64,000 bases of DNA, taken from contig NC_056755.1 of the NCBI RefSeq assembly GCF_018687715.1, positions 12,784,501 through 12,848,500 on the forward strand. Direction: 5' to 3'. This DNA is from Carya illinoinensis. Taxonomy: Eukaryota; Streptophyta; Magnoliopsida; Fagales; Juglandaceae. Below are positions 1 through 12,259 of the stretch, piece after piece. Below the pieces are notes generated by a model. It did not search any database. It worked only from the letters and a program-made list of their open reading frames with translations, and was not told where the DNA came from. Position 1 is the first letter of the stretch, and each line of letters opens with the position of its first letter. The translations under genes were made by a program, and so were the position numbers.

Positions 1-76
1 CAAAATTAGTGTGATTACAGTGATTCCCTACACACGTACCCAACTGCATTTAACATTGATCTTTTCCATTTCACAG

Positions 77-420
77 AGTTGGGTTAGTTTGGAAGTCAGC
101 CGCGTAAGAGTCCGGAACTTTTGAATCGTCAAAAGTTGTATAGAGTATTCAGATGCATCATTCCACCAAAACCGGATTAAGGCAGCTTTTCAAAGAATGG
201 AAATACAAAGACTAGAAGCAGCTGTGTACAGATTTTTTTTCAGATTTTGTATGAGAGTAGTATAGAGTTGTAGAGAAAGCATTGTATGTCTCATGCCCGG
301 TAGCATGAATGTTGTGAATATTGGGAATATTGTAAGTGACTGTCCGAATTACACCCTTGGAGATGCCCTTTTATTCATTTTGTCTTTTGGATGATGTTGG
401 TTAAATGAAGAAGGGTACGT
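77..420 (+). other. possible terminal exon and 3' UTR of an unidentified gene
   Basis: A pyrimidine-rich stretch ending TTTCACAG at about 76 looks like a splice acceptor. Two reading frames stay open for a short distance after it: one ends at a TGA at 122-124, the other at a TAA near 105. Stops in several frames and T-rich sequence follow, as in a 3' UTR. No conserved domain is visible in so few codons, so I cannot name the gene or even be sure the acceptor is used. Confidence 0.25.
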
Positions 421-429
421 ATTTCCATG

Positions 430-991
430 GATGATGTGGGGTCCCAAATAGTATGTTTGATATGGGGTCCCGAAATGTATGTTTCATGTGGGGTCCGGAA
501 TTATGTTGTAAAGTCCCTATTTTTCATCATATTTGGACCGGTACCTGTGTACAGATTAATTTTATGGAGAGATGGTTTTGATTCAACAACTAATCTGAGT
601 ACAAACCGATTCTTGCCATTGTAAAGTAAATTCCTGTTTCACTTGGTATTTGTAGTCTCTATATAACAAGTTACATTCCAAAATAAATCTAAACACTTGG
701 TACCAAAATATTAGTAGGAAATAACCATTAACTAAAATATCCAAATGGTGGTTAAATGTACATAAAGTTTTACGTTGCAATCACTACAGTCACTTTGTAC
801 ATCATAAACAAAAGATGCAGAAAGTTGAATTACATAGGAAGGGGTTAATCATGACTCCAGCTCCATACAAAGGGATCGATTACATATTGCTTATCCAAAC
901 CAAGCTAAAACTAATACAATTACAACAACCCAATACAAACACAATAATTTTCTTTCATTCTTTTGAAGCGTTCTCTCTCTCTCTCTCTAAC
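430..991. other. intergenic, no gene seen
   Basis: AT-rich sequence between the leftmost possible 3' UTR and the 3' end of the GRF gene. Short open frames exist on both strands but none has a recognisable motif. A CT run at about 973-990 lies just past the GRF gene's stop codon, in its likely 3' UTR. Confidence 0.5.
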
Positions 992-1376
992 TTAATCTTC
1001 CCTTTTCCGAACTTCATATTCGCGCAAAAGTACATCATCCCACATCTTCCAAACTTTATTCTCCCTACTACGTACGTTCTGATCTAACAAATTAAAGATA
1101 TCCATCCAAATGAAAAATTCACACCTTGCATCCCCCTGCACACAGTACAAATTTGGAATTAGCATAGTAGCGTACACCAGGCAAGCAGCAAATAAATATT
1201 TGAAATCTACAAATGTATAGTTGCTTTACCATATCATACTTTGGACAGGCAAAGAAACTCCTTCCAGGATTAGACTTAGTGTGAGATGTCTTTAGTTTTG
1301 TTTTCAAGCCACACCAACAAGTGGGTGATTCCATTAAAAGATCATTAGACAACGATGATGATTGGGATGATGCCAT
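992..1376 (-). CDS. small GRF-type zinc finger protein, two exons
   Basis: Exon 1 is 1376-1230 and exon 2 is 1135-992. The intron 1229-1136 has GT and AG ends and joins codons in phase 0, giving about 96 residues. Exon 1 encodes a serine-rich start and then CWCG, followed by the motif SNPGRSFFACPKYD. Exon 2 continues with CEFFIWMD. Together these are the CxC, NPGR-x-F-x-C and C-x-FF-x-W pattern of the zf-GRF domain, with four zinc-binding cysteines across the two exons. A charged helical tail follows. In plants, short proteins of this kind are numerous and mostly uncharacterised; GRF fingers in larger proteins bind single-stranded DNA. I chose the ATG at 1376 because the serine-rich start just before the finger is typical; an upstream in-frame ATG at 1412 would add 12 residues. 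It could be a transposon-derived copy. Confidence 0.72.
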
Positions 1377-1412
1377 GCGTGCTTCTGAAAAACTAAAGGA
1401 CAGTTCAAACAC

Positions 1413-2247
1413 AAGTGACTTTAAACATTTACAAAATTCAGTACATAGTAATATAGCCCAGTTGTGGATGTCTAACCAACAAATAATTATGGGAGTTTAA
1501 ACTACAACATATTTTAATGGGAATATGGTTCAGAACTAAGCCAATACAAAAAGGGAAGAAAGTTGACATCCGAATGATGGTTGTTTCAACAAAAAGATAA
1601 AACAAAAACTATTAATACAATAAAGCTTCAAGTCAATTTTATACATTGCAAAACTATTAATACAATTTGATATCTTATGGTCATGCATCCTGATGCACTG
1701 AATTTTCTAAACTCATTCTACTATCAAAGGTAACAGATCCTACAATTTGTTCCTCACCGAATACTGCATTCAAAGAAAAAAAAGGAGTAAGCAAAACTAG
1801 AATTTTTAATTGGTTTTCCTTTGCATTTCAGCTCAAGAGCAATTTGAAAAATAACAAATACTAAAAAGATAGTCTACATGTAGTAATTTTATTAAATCAA
1901 CAACCACTACTACAACTGGAAAGTACACCAACAGATCCAAGAAACCAAATGTTTCGAATTTAATACAATAGTTTAATAAATTAAAGAAGCATCAAGCCGT
2001 ATAACTAGCAAAAGTAATATGCTTTTTCATATTGGCGACAAACAGAATGAATACAATAGTTTGATCAATATCACATTCCAAATAAATATGCTCTTTCACA
2101 TACTGGATCACCACTGGGGGAAAAATGGGTATGATTTATGCATATCTCACAAGACCCTGACAAAGCATGAATATTTATACATATCGAATTTATACATACC
2201 TGATTAAGACCCAGACCCAGAAAAAAATTCAAGGTTAATACATAACG
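1413..2247. other. intergenic, no gene seen
   Basis: AT-rich sequence with short chance frames only. Degenerate copies of the repeat at 2248 (containing ATTTATACATA) begin at about 2130. Confidence 0.5.
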
Positions 2248-2362
2248 GACCAACACCCAAAACAATCATGAAGATTTATACATACCGGACCAACACCCAC
2301 AAAAAGCATGCAGATTTATACAAACCGGACCGACACCGAGATTTATACAAACTCGGATGGAA
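2248..2362. repeat. tandem repeat, about 40 bp period
   Basis: Three adjacent units begin with GACCAACACC or GACCGACACC at 2248, 2288 and 2328, each followed by ATTTATACA. The third unit is shortened. Looser copies extend back to about 2130. Confidence 0.75.
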
Positions 2363-2394
2363 TGCGAAGAGGGGAAGGGAGGTGAGAGGTTCAA

Positions 2395-2645
2395 AGACGC
2401 ATAGGGGGGGCGGGGGTGAGAGGTTTGGCAGGGGGGGGGGGGAGAGCATGGGACGCAGGTTGGGGATTGGGGGGGTGTCTTCTGTCCGCTGGTTAGGGAG
2501 GGGCACGGGAAGGGGGGAGAGGGGAGTTCAAGATAGGGTTCGGGAGAGGATGGGACGACCGGGGAGGGGGGAGGGGGGAGAGAGGAGAGAGAGAGGATAC
2601 TTAGATTTGAAATTAAGTGAAAATGAGAGGGGGGAACGGGAGGGG
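2395..2645 (+). repeat. G-rich low-complexity tract
   Basis: Purine-rich, strongly G-skewed sequence with many runs of four or more G, including 12 in a row at 2431-2442. Both strands are open over 120-140 codons, but the encoded peptides are only Gly/Arg/Glu or Pro/Ser repeats, so I do not call a gene. The run pattern could form G-quadruplexes on the plus strand. Confidence 0.7.
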
Positions 2646-2649
2646 GAAC

Positions 2650-3211
2650 AAGAACGAGGATAAAATTGTAAATACACTTTAAAGCCACATCACGTGTACT
2701 CCGGCTTCAACCAAATAGTGGCTGATGCCCAGATTTATTCCCTCAAAAGTATCGAATTTTTTTTTTTTACACTAAATAACCGCAAACGGCAACAACCAAG
2801 ATAGCCAGATTCATAATTCTTTTTATCTCTCTAATACGTGGTTTTGACGTGATCTATTAAATTTATTTTATAATTTGACATGTCATCTTATAAAGTCTCA
2901 TATTTGTAAGACATGTATTTAAGGTGAAATTGTACAATATTCCAGATGATTGGGATCATGTTCTTATTATCAAAAGAATCACATAAAAATAATTTTATAA
3001 ATTAATATGGCTTGATCTGATCTATCAGATCTGCTTTATAATAAAAGTAACTTTATAATCTAACGAATCACATTAAATCACGTCAATTTATAAAATTACT
3101 TTTGTATAATCATTTTATGGAGGGAGTATTTCTTTTATCAAAACTAAGTGCATGGACAAGAATCAAAACCAAGTGGCTGGAAAAGGTTTCTAATTCAATC
3201 CATGGCTCCTT
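2650..3211. other. intergenic, AT-rich
   Basis: AT-rich sequence with a T run at about 2757-2768. No gene or recognisable element; it lies downstream of the WEB gene's stop codon. Confidence 0.45.
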
Positions 3212-5038
3212 TCATTCATGAAGACTTCTTCTCCTTACTAGATCTCCAAATCTTCGTAGTAATGCTCTCTTTTTTCTCAAGTTTCTATCATTATCCGAGT
3301 CATCAAAATGGGTTTCATCCAGATGTACTGTTTCCCCATCATCTTGGAATACAGGCGAGGGCTTTTTGCTGTTATGGGAAGTTGAATCTGGTGAATGATC
3401 TATAGTGTCGAATATTGAGCCCCCAAGTGACTCATCATTCTCAAGGTCACCCTCCACATGATCCTTATGTTTACTGGGAGGCTTCAGGTCCTTGAGACTG
3501 AAACCGAAAGCTGTGCACATTACAGTGCCATTGTAATGTTCCTTATCCCTGGAATTTTGAGTCTTCAGTTTTCTCCCTGTTTCCTTATGTTCTTCTTCTT
3601 TTGAACATTTACTCTTGTCCTCCTTCACCTCCTTTGTTGTTAATGTTTCAGAAAGCAACCTCTTCAACTCTTTGATGTCGTCAAAAGCAGTGGCATGGGT
3701 AATCCTAAGGTTTTCATTCTCTCGAGTAAGGAAATCCAAGGCATCCTCCTTTTCAGCCAGGCTGTCCTTGAGCTGGGAATTCTCATCCCTGGCAATCCCT
3801 GCTGCTGCTTTCGCAACATTAGCTTCATTCAGGGCTTGTTTAAGGATGTCACGCAGTTTCTGAGTTTCTTCCTTGGACGCCATGGCCTTATTCTCAGCTG
3901 CTGTGAGCAACTCAAGCAGTCTTCTGCTCTCTTCTTGTGCAGCAAACCTTTCCTCTTCGGCTCTTTTGATACAATCAACAAAGCCGGTTTCTTTCCCATT
4001 CCATGCCAAGAGTGAATCTTCAGCTTCTAATCTCAGCCTCTCTGCATTGTTTCTATATCGATCAGCTTCTTTCCTTGTCACACCCAAAAGTTTTTCATAC
4101 TTCTCCTCCTTGCTTTTTAGCATCATTTTCAAATTCCCTGCCTCCTCTTTTGTGTACTCCAGCTCTGCTTGGGTTACTCCGAGTTTCTCCTTTACTTGGT
4201 TGGCTTCTGCCGCAACTTCTTTCAGTGCTAATGCTAAATCATCCATCGCCTTCTTCCCATTCTCTTCTGCCTCGGTTGCCAACTTCAGTTCATTTTTTAG
4301 CAAATCCATTTCCTCCATGAGAGTCGTTCCCTTTCCCTTCAAGGAAGCAGTTTTCTCACTCTCCTGTCCATGACCCAAACTCTCAAATGTTTTTTGCAAA
4401 GCAAGATCATCGTCCTTGCAACTTTGGGAATTTGGAACACTTTGCCCGGATGAGCCCTCCAATATTTTCAAACTCTCATGAAGAGAAGCAATCTCAAGCT
4501 TTGACTCTTCAAGCAGAATCTTGGTTTGCTCGAGCTGCTTTGTCTGCGCTACCAATGAATCAAACGTTTTCCTATCAGAATCCTTTTCTTTCTCTACTTC
4601 TGCCTCTAATTCCAGAATTCTTTTCCTACTTTCAGGCAATAAGGCTCTCGCACTAGCCTCAGATCTTGTCAAGTTATTCAACTCCATTTTTAACCTGGCC
4701 AATGAGGCATCTCTCTGTGCTAGTTTTTTCTCCAAACCCTTTGCCTTTGCTAGTTCGATTTTCAAAGACTCGATATTCTTTTCTTTGATCTCAAGTTCTT
4801 GACTTGCAATCGACAATGAGTCCTGCACTGAGCTCAGCTCCATTTTTATCTCCTCAACTTTCGTGGTGGACAACGCCTCACTAAGCCTCATGTTGGCCTC
4901 CAAAGCCAGCATTTTCATCTCTTTCAGCTCATCAAGTGCTCGATCCCTTTCTTTCTCGGTTACACTTAATTGCGCCTGCGACTTTTTCATCTCCTCCTCA
5001 AGATACCCCATCTGCTGCTGCTGCATCTCCAAAACTCT
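3212..5038 (-). CDS. WEB-family (DUF827) coiled-coil protein, main exon
   Basis: One exon encodes about 600 residues. Most (roughly 1-475) is heptad-rich coiled coil with Glu/Lys/Leu repeats such as EEEMKKSQAQLSVTEKERDR. A linker with a Ser/Asp-rich acidic stretch (about 530-585) follows, then a basic C-terminus LLRRFGDLVRRRS. This layout and the short basic tail fit the plant WEB family, whose best-known members (WEB1, PMI2) organise light-driven chloroplast movement through actin; a role here is inference. The frame opens at an acceptor-like AAGAG at about 5039. The first ATG in it is 5026, directly behind an in-frame stop at 5041-5039, so either translation starts at 5026 or a short upstream exon is joined. 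Candidates are ATGGATTTGG at about 5458, or a stretch near 5413-5278 ending in a GT donor whose phase fits. Uninterrupted and apparently functional. Confidence 0.8.
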   Translation of the reverse strand, partial: RVLEMQQQQMGYLEEEMKKSQAQLSVTEKERDRALDELKEMKMLALEANMRLSEALSTTKVEEIKMELSSVQDSLSIASQELEIKEKNIESLKIELAKAKGLEKKLAQRDASLARLKMELNNLTRSEASARALLPESRKRILELEAEVEKEKDSDRKTFDSLVAQTKQLEQTKILLEESKLEIASLHESLKILEGSSGQSVPNSQSCKDDDLALQKTFESLGHGQESEKTASLKGKGTTLMEEMDLLKNELKLATEAEENGKKAMDDLALALKEVAAEANQVKEKLGVTQAELEYTKEEAGNLKMMLKSKEEKYEKLLGVTRKEADRYRNNAERLRLEAEDSLLAWNGKETGFVDCIKRAEEERFAAQEESRRLLELLTAAENKAMASKEETQKLRDILKQALNEANVAKAAAGIARDENSQLKDSLAEKEDALDFLTRENENLRITHATAFDDIKELKRLLSETLTTKEVKEDKSKCSKEEEHKETGRKLKTQNSRDKEHYNGTVMCTAFGFSLKDLKPPSKHKDHVEGDLENDESLGGSIFDTIDHSPDSTSHNSKKPSPVFQDDGETVHLDETHFDDSDNDRNLRKKRALLRRFGDLVRRRSLHE

Positions 5039-5039
5039 T

Positions 5040-5943
5040 CAAAGAAATAATTACAATTTTGAAAAATCAATCGTCTTGCCAAAATCAAAGTAAACTTCGG
5101 TTTCTTTTTTTCTTTTGGTTTAGTTGTTCATTCAATCCGGTTATTTATCAAAGGAAATCTAAGAAAAGAACAAATTAATTAACTTCCTTGAGAGCAATCA
5201 TCATATTGATGCATGATTCAACAAATTTATTCTAAATCAAAGAAAAAATCACCCAAAAAAAATTTATTTATACCTCGGGTAGTTTCGCAACCTCCAAGTG
5301 TTTTTGTTGTAGACAATAATACTAGGGGCTTTGTATTGATTTCTGATGTTACAGATGACTGGCTGATAGGTATGACTAATGAAGGATTTGTTTTGAGAAA
5401 GTCAAAAGACCCTGAACTAGAAACCAAGAATGTTTTTCAGAGTCGCCGCCAAATCCATGAAACAACGGGTTAGGAAACTCGGATAAGCAATCAAAACGTG
5501 GGTGGAAAATTAAAAAAGAAAGAAACTGTAATTAAACCAACCAAAGGTTAAGGCCTGAAACAAGCAAAGAATGAAAAACTATCTGGAAGGGGAGAGAATC
5601 CCATAAAAGTGCACCAAAGCATGGAATTTTCAACAAAGATTGATATTGCAGAATGGAAGGAAACAAAAGATATCGGTTTTGACGGGAAACGTGTGATTCT
5701 TTGTACTACGTATTTTCAATATGAGGAGAGAGACAGAGGGAGAGTGTTTCTGTCTGTTTGTGTTTATGGAGAAAAACCCGAGGTTGGCGGATTTTCCACT
5801 AAAGGAACCTACGGCTTGAATGTAGTGTTCCGCAGCGGCAAATATGAGAGAAATGAGAGGTGGGTGCTACTTCGGAATTTGGACACACAAGTTTGTGGAA
5901 CGTTGGATGATAAACAGGATTGTATCATCGAAGGATCGATCCC

Positions 5944-5980
<37 letters not shown>

Positions 5981-6090
5981 GTTGTTGTTTCATTTCATAT
6001 ACTGATGTTAGCAATGTACTATAGTTGTCAAATAGTATCATTTTCGTTTGCTTGGAACGGATCTTCGTAACCTGAAAATGTATCTGTTGA
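5040..6090 (-). promoter_or_regulatory. probable 5' leader and promoter of the WEB gene
   Basis: On the minus strand 5750-5500 reads as a CT-rich leader with TCTCTCCTCATATTG-like sequence and no long frame, as expected upstream of the coiled-coil gene. A trinucleotide (ATT)n repeat lies at about 5944-5981. I cannot place the transcription start or TATA box. Confidence 0.35.
5944..5981 (+). repeat. (ATT)n microsatellite
   Basis: About twelve ATT units followed by a few GTT units. It creates a run of isoleucines in a chance plus-strand frame. Confidence 0.9.
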
Positions 6091-7300
6091 TGGGGAATGT
6101 CCAAATCCAAATTGGGTGTCTGACCGCTGATTGAAGGTGGCTTTCAGCCGGCTAATGAAGTGTTGGGAGATCACACTTCCAACAGCGACCAACTGAAAAT
6201 CCCATGACCCACCATAAATGAAGTGGGCTTAATTAGACTGGTGTTCTGACTTCCAATTATATGCTTAACCCATCAAGAAAAGAAAAAGTGCCTGCAAGCA
6301 CATAAAAGCTAAACCCACCCAGAGGAGGCGCATGTACAACAATGGAGTGGCCGTTTCTCTTGGGTGCATTTGGACGTTTTCTTTCTTTTTTTATATTTTT
6401 TCAAAAGTTCGTGAATTGGATCGAATATAAGCATGTGTAACGAACACTGGTGTAGAATTTTTTCACTAAACACATTTGTGGGTGCTTTCTTGAAGTACAC
6501 GTCCGTGGACCTAGTCTCACCCTATTTTTGGGACTTCTATGACGGCAGAAAGGCCTCATCATTCTCTCATTTCATATATGTTGCTTGATTTGGATCTTTA
6601 TTTTAACAGCTCATGTATTTAATTTTTGTCATAAAAAATCAAATTTATACTAGAAAACACGCTCAGAACTGGAGTTCCAGGCGCGAACCCTGCCTTCAAA
6701 CAAGAAGCGGAGCCATGCACCAAAAACGCTTGGAATGAAACTGATAAAAGCAAAGTCCTATGGCCGCCCAGCCCCAACACCGTCTGGAATCTCTCACATT
6801 TAGTAGTGGCGCATTAAGCACACGAAACAGGACCCGACCACACTACCTGTTGCCCCCTCCACAATCAATTCCAACCAAAAGCAATGATACGCCCATTCAG
6901 TTTCATTCAGTTTCCTGATCATCTCATCACATCATTCACCGAGCAAGTTAGTAAATCATCCAACAACTAGAATCTGATCACTTGCCCCCCAACGGATAAC
7001 ATGCCCAATTTTCATTTCCTTAAAAAGTAAAAGGCGGTCTAGGAACATTTAACAATAAAACAATAAAAATACTAACACATTAAATTAATTGTCGAGACAA
7101 AGGCATCATTATGAAACGTTTGCCAGTTATAACCAATATATATCCAAACTACAACTCAACATTAGACCTCCACCTATGGCTGGCTACCTAACAGAATTTA
7201 ATAGAAAAATAACAATACACATAAATCCCACCATCCACAGCCACCAAAACCATATATTCAATTCACCCCAACAACATCCACATTCTAGCCCCCATTCGAG
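6091..7300. other. intergenic between WEB and H3.3 genes
   Basis: No gene is recognisable. The part from about 7080 to 7309 is the likely 3' UTR of histone H3.3 (minus strand). Confidence 0.45.
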
Positions 7301-7309
7301 TCACATTTC

Positions 7310-8749
<1,440 letters not shown>

Positions 8750-8985
8750 CTCTTCTCTCTCGTTTCTCTCAACTCAATGAGCAGTGTCTTCAACAGCCAA
8801 AGATTTGGATTTGAAAGACGTTGGGGGTTATATATAGCCTGTGCCAATAGGATCGAACGGATAGAATTTAGTATCCGTGTGTTTTCTCTGTACGGAATCA
8901 AACGGTGGATGGGGGCATAACTTGTGTTTTCTCGACTGGAATGGACGGTAAGGATGTTGTTTAAGAGCTTGGACGCGGATTGTGC
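8750..8985 (-). promoter_or_regulatory. H3.3 leader exon and core promoter
   Basis: A TATA box (plus-strand TTATATATAG, 8828-8837) lies about 30 bp upstream of a predicted start near 8800. The leader exon then runs to the donor at 8750. Upstream, CGCGGATT at 8974-8981 matches seven of eight bases of the plant histone octamer CGCGGATC, and CCAAT-like sequence occurs at about 8842. Confidence 0.6.
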
Positions 8986-9054
8986 GCAATGAATATCCTT
9001 TTCCTATTGGTCGAAGCAACTTAACTCTTTTTCTGGTTTGCCTAAGGCCTTTTA

Positions 9055-9095
9055 GGAACCCATTCATAAAAAAAATAATAAAAAAAAAAAAAAAA
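9055..9095. repeat. poly-A tract
   Basis: A nearly pure A run at about 9066-9100, in the spacer between the H3.3 promoter and the PPR fragment. Confidence 0.8.
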
Positions 9096-9239
9096 AAAAC
9101 TATTTTTCGGGTTTTTGTTTTTTCAAAATAATAAATATTTTTTAAAAGAAAAGGTTGGCTCAAACGTCGTGGTTTAACTGGTTTGTATAGTTTGTGTACG
9201 GGTCGGGCCCAGTGGGCCAGTGGCAGAGTCGCGCATGTA

Positions 9240-9560
9240 CACACTGAGACAGCGAGACAGAGAGGGGATGCGGAGGTAAAGTGGTGGCAAGATCGCTATT
9301 TCGAAAAAGGAAGGAGCACGGAGCTTCTGCAGTAAGAGCCAAACCCCAAGTCCAAGGTTCGTTCCTTCTTTCTCTACAATCCTTTCCTTTTATGTTTCTC
9401 TAGGTACAAGCTGAATCTTTTCATTTTTTTCAACAAGACAACATGGGTCTTCCCCAGTAGATCTTTTCTTTTACAAAACCGGTTCTTTTCTCAAACCTCA
9501 AAGAACCACTCTGATTTCGATTCCCATCTCTGTGAGGCAGAACAACCCGCAGAGGTCTTG
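9240..9560 (+). promoter_or_regulatory. possible 5' leader of the decayed PPR gene
   Basis: Between the divergent H3.3 promoter and the PPR relic lies a leader-like stretch with a possible donor AAG/GTTCGT at about 9357, then a CT-rich segment. No intact start codon joins it to the PPR frame. Confidence 0.3.
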
Positions 9561-9579
9561 CTGACAATGGTGATACCCG

Positions 9580-10015
9580 GTTGAAGAATTTTGCACCGGA
9601 TTTGGAGATTCATGAGGTTTTGCACCAACATTCTGTCGATTTTGATGAAAATGGGGATGCCCAGTTGGATAGTTTTGCGTCTGGGGATGTGGTTTCGGGA
9701 ACTCGGGGGAATCGTGTGATGCTAAGTGGGATAGTTTAACTGCCGGGAAGGGAAATGGTGATGCTCGGATTGAAGCTATTGGTTTTGGGGATGGAGAGGG
9801 GAGGGTTATGAGATTAATGTGGAAGAGTTGGAGAATCTGTTGTCTCTTTTACAAAGTAGTGTTGATGGGTCTTCGGAGTCGAGTCTTGATGACATGAGTT
9901 TGACCCGAAATAAGGAATTTGTGGTGAAAGTGCTTGGAATGCCACTTGTTTCGGGCCAGAATGTGATTAGATTTTCCAACTGGGGTATGAAGGAGAACCC
10001 GAATTTCAGGCAACA
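9580..10015 (+). pseudogene. N-terminal fragment of a pentatricopeptide-repeat (PPR) gene
   Basis: The best-preserved part is 9819-10010, encoding a Ser-rich stretch followed by KEFVVKVLGMPLVSGQNVIR and FSNWGMKENPNFR. This resembles the segment just before the first repeats in plant mitochondrial PPR proteins (pattern EFVxxVLExP...GENLIRFFxWxxKxPxF). The upstream Asp/Gly-rich coding stretch (9580-9800) is in other frames: at least one indel near 9798 and a TAG near 9735 break it. No PPR repeat follows. At about 10010-10020 the sequence switches to FRS/transposase-like coding. The gene is therefore 3'-truncated and broken, presumably by the FRS-bearing insertion or by a recombination at that point. 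Confidence 0.65.
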
Positions 10016-11907
10016 CGAGCTCAAAATAAGTTTATTCTCACTTTGAATGAGTTTAGTCTACCAACAAAAAAAATAATGTCGATGATGAATAAAAAATCAG
10101 ATAGTGACTTTAATATTGGTTGCATTGGTAAGGATGTGGAAAATTTTTTAAGAAACAAAAGAAAAAAATTATTTGCAGCGGGAGATGCACAAAGGCTATA
10201 TGCTTATTTTTTCGATAGACAATGTAAAGAACTTGGATTTGTGTATTCTATGCAAGTTGATAAGAATGGATGTATAGAAAGTTGTTTTTGGACAGATGCA
10301 AGGTCAAGAGCTGCATATCAATACTTTGGGGATATTGTAACTTTTGATACCACGTATTTGACGAACATCTATAATATGCCATTTGTGTCATTTTCTGGAA
10401 TTAACCATCATCACCAAATCATAATGTTTGGTTGTGCCTTATTGGTTAATGAAACAGTAGAATCTTATATATGGTTATTGAGAACATGGCAAGAAGTAAT
10501 GTTTGGGAAGGCTCCTAAAACTTTAATTACTGATGACAACAAGGTGATGGCAAAGGCTATTGCAGAGGTACTCCCAAATACAGCTCATAGGTTGTGTTTA
10601 TGGCATATTTTACAAAAGTGTTCAGAACATTTAGCCCATATATATAACAAATTTCCAGACTTTCAAAAAAATTTTCGTCATTGTATCTATGAGACAATCA
10701 CGATTGATGAGTTTGAGGAAGAATGGACTTCAATATTGGTCAAGTATGTGTTAGTAGATAACACTTGGCTGCAAAATCTTTACCGTCGACGGGATATGTG
10801 GGTTCCAGCTTACTTGCGAAGAACATTTTGTGCTGGTATGTCAACAACTCAAAAGAATGAAAGCATGAACAAATTTTTTAAGAATTATGCTTGTTCAAGT
10901 ACTATGTTGAGTGACTTTGTGCATCAATATGAGAAATCCTTAGATGCATGTTATTTTAAAGAGAAAAAAAAAGATATGCGAACAAAATCTACACGGGCAA
11001 TATTGAAAACATGTTACAAAATTGAAGAAGAGGCGGTCTTAGTCTATACAAGAAAATCTTTTATGATTTTTCAATATGAGCTTTTCAATAGTCAACGATA
11101 CAAGTCAACCAAATTTCAAAAGGATGGTGAAAGCAAGACATATGGAGTGACACTTCATGGTGAAGAAACCCCTATATATTATGTGACATTGGAGAGTGGA
11201 CAAGAGAAGACAACATGCACATGCCACATGTATGAGTTTATGGAAATTATTTGTAGGCATATTCTATGTGTCTTTGGCAAGAAATCCAAATTAGATATGC
11301 TACCACAACATTATATTCTAAAGAGATGGACAGTCAATGCTAAAAATCGAGTCATTCTCGAAATACCAATTTCTGAAGCACATGTAACGACATAGGATGA
11401 TCCTACTATGAGGAAAAGCAAGTCAATGATGCAATTTTATGAGATTTTAGAACTTGGGTCACAGTCAATACAAAAATTCAACTACCTCTCTCATGCCTTA
11501 GACAAGATCCATAAGGAGTTACTTTTAACTAAAGATACTCAAGAAAACAGTTTAGAAAGTGGAGATATGTCAACCAATAATTCTGCAATGTTAAAAAGTC
11601 AGGTTGTATTAAATTTTTCACAAACAATACAGGATCCTCCACGGGTGCCAACAAAAGGACGATCAAAATCTTTGCAGACAAAGAATCCAAAAAAGACTCA
11701 ACCAGCAAAGAAAAGACATTGTAGTATTTGTAAGAACGAGGGACATGCTAAGAATAATTGTCCTTTAGTGAGGTATACAGTCAATACAAAATTTTTTTAG
11801 TTCTATATGCTTTAATTTGAGAACTTATTTCATGTGTTTTATTTGTGTTTTGTTGTAGGGATCTTAGGCATATGACTGACAATATATCTCAGAACTTAGA
11901 TCTTTAG
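10016..11907 (+). pseudogene. FAR1-related sequence (FRS), 5'-truncated with an internal stop
   Basis: The frame from about 10016 to 11395 encodes a MULE-type transposase domain. Counting from the TTG at 10043, the presumed acidic triad is Asp102 (FDTTYLTNIY), Asp164 (LITDD) and Glu273 (QKNESMNKFF). A SWIM zinc finger follows (CTCH...CRH, about 392-406). A TAG at 11393-11395 interrupts the frame, which then reopens unchanged in phase to 11772. It ends in a CCHC knuckle (CSICKNEGHAKNNC) and a GT-AG intron 11773-11858 leading to a final exon 11859-11907. FRS proteins are domesticated Mutator transposases acting as transcription factors. This copy lacks most of the N-terminal FAR1 DNA-binding domain; only a remnant near KFILTLNEF is left. 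It has no good start codon before 10076. I call it a pseudogene; stop-codon readthrough is the less likely alternative. The retained intron argues against a retrocopy. Confidence 0.82.
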
Positions 11908-12047
11908 TTTTACATTAGTTTTACATTGTATGTAATATTTGTATTAATTTCTTTTTTATGTTACGGTGATAATTTTTTAACAAACTATAATTGATTTTAT
12001 TTTTATTTTATAGGACATGATTGTTGGAGTTAGATGGTAAAGCTTTT

Positions 12048-12250
12048 GCATTCTGGATGAGTTTTGGCTTATGTTACAGTGCATAAAGAAGGATGCATTG
12101 CTCGTCAACTTATTTTGTGATGCATTCTGGATGAGTTTTGGCTTATGTTACAGTGAATAAAGAAGGATATATTGCTCGTCAACTTATTTTGTGATATTGT
12201 GGAGCAGGTTGTATTGCTCATCAACTTATTTTGTGATATTGTGGAGTGAA
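12048..12250 (+). repeat. 73 bp tandem repeat
   Basis: TGCATTCTGGATGAGTTTTG starts at 12048 and again at 12121, with near-identical sequence through the 73 bp unit. A third, partial copy (TTGCTCATCAACTTATTTTG) follows at about 12215. It lies just downstream of the FRS relic. Confidence 0.85.
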
Positions 12251-12259
12251 TGAGATTTT

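Noticed and set aside
2266..2688. Pro/Ser-rich (minus) and Gly/Arg-rich (plus) frames of 130-140 codons
   Set aside because: Both strands are open only because of the G-rich tract; low complexity with no conserved motif.
3615..4802. Several plus-strand Ser/Phe-rich frames
   Set aside because: They are antisense to the Lys/Glu-rich coiled-coil exon, whose complement always reads as Ser/Phe/Leu.
5609..6070. 153-codon plus-strand frame ending in poly-isoleucine
   Set aside because: It lies in the leader/promoter side of the minus-strand WEB gene, and the isoleucines come from an ATT microsatellite.
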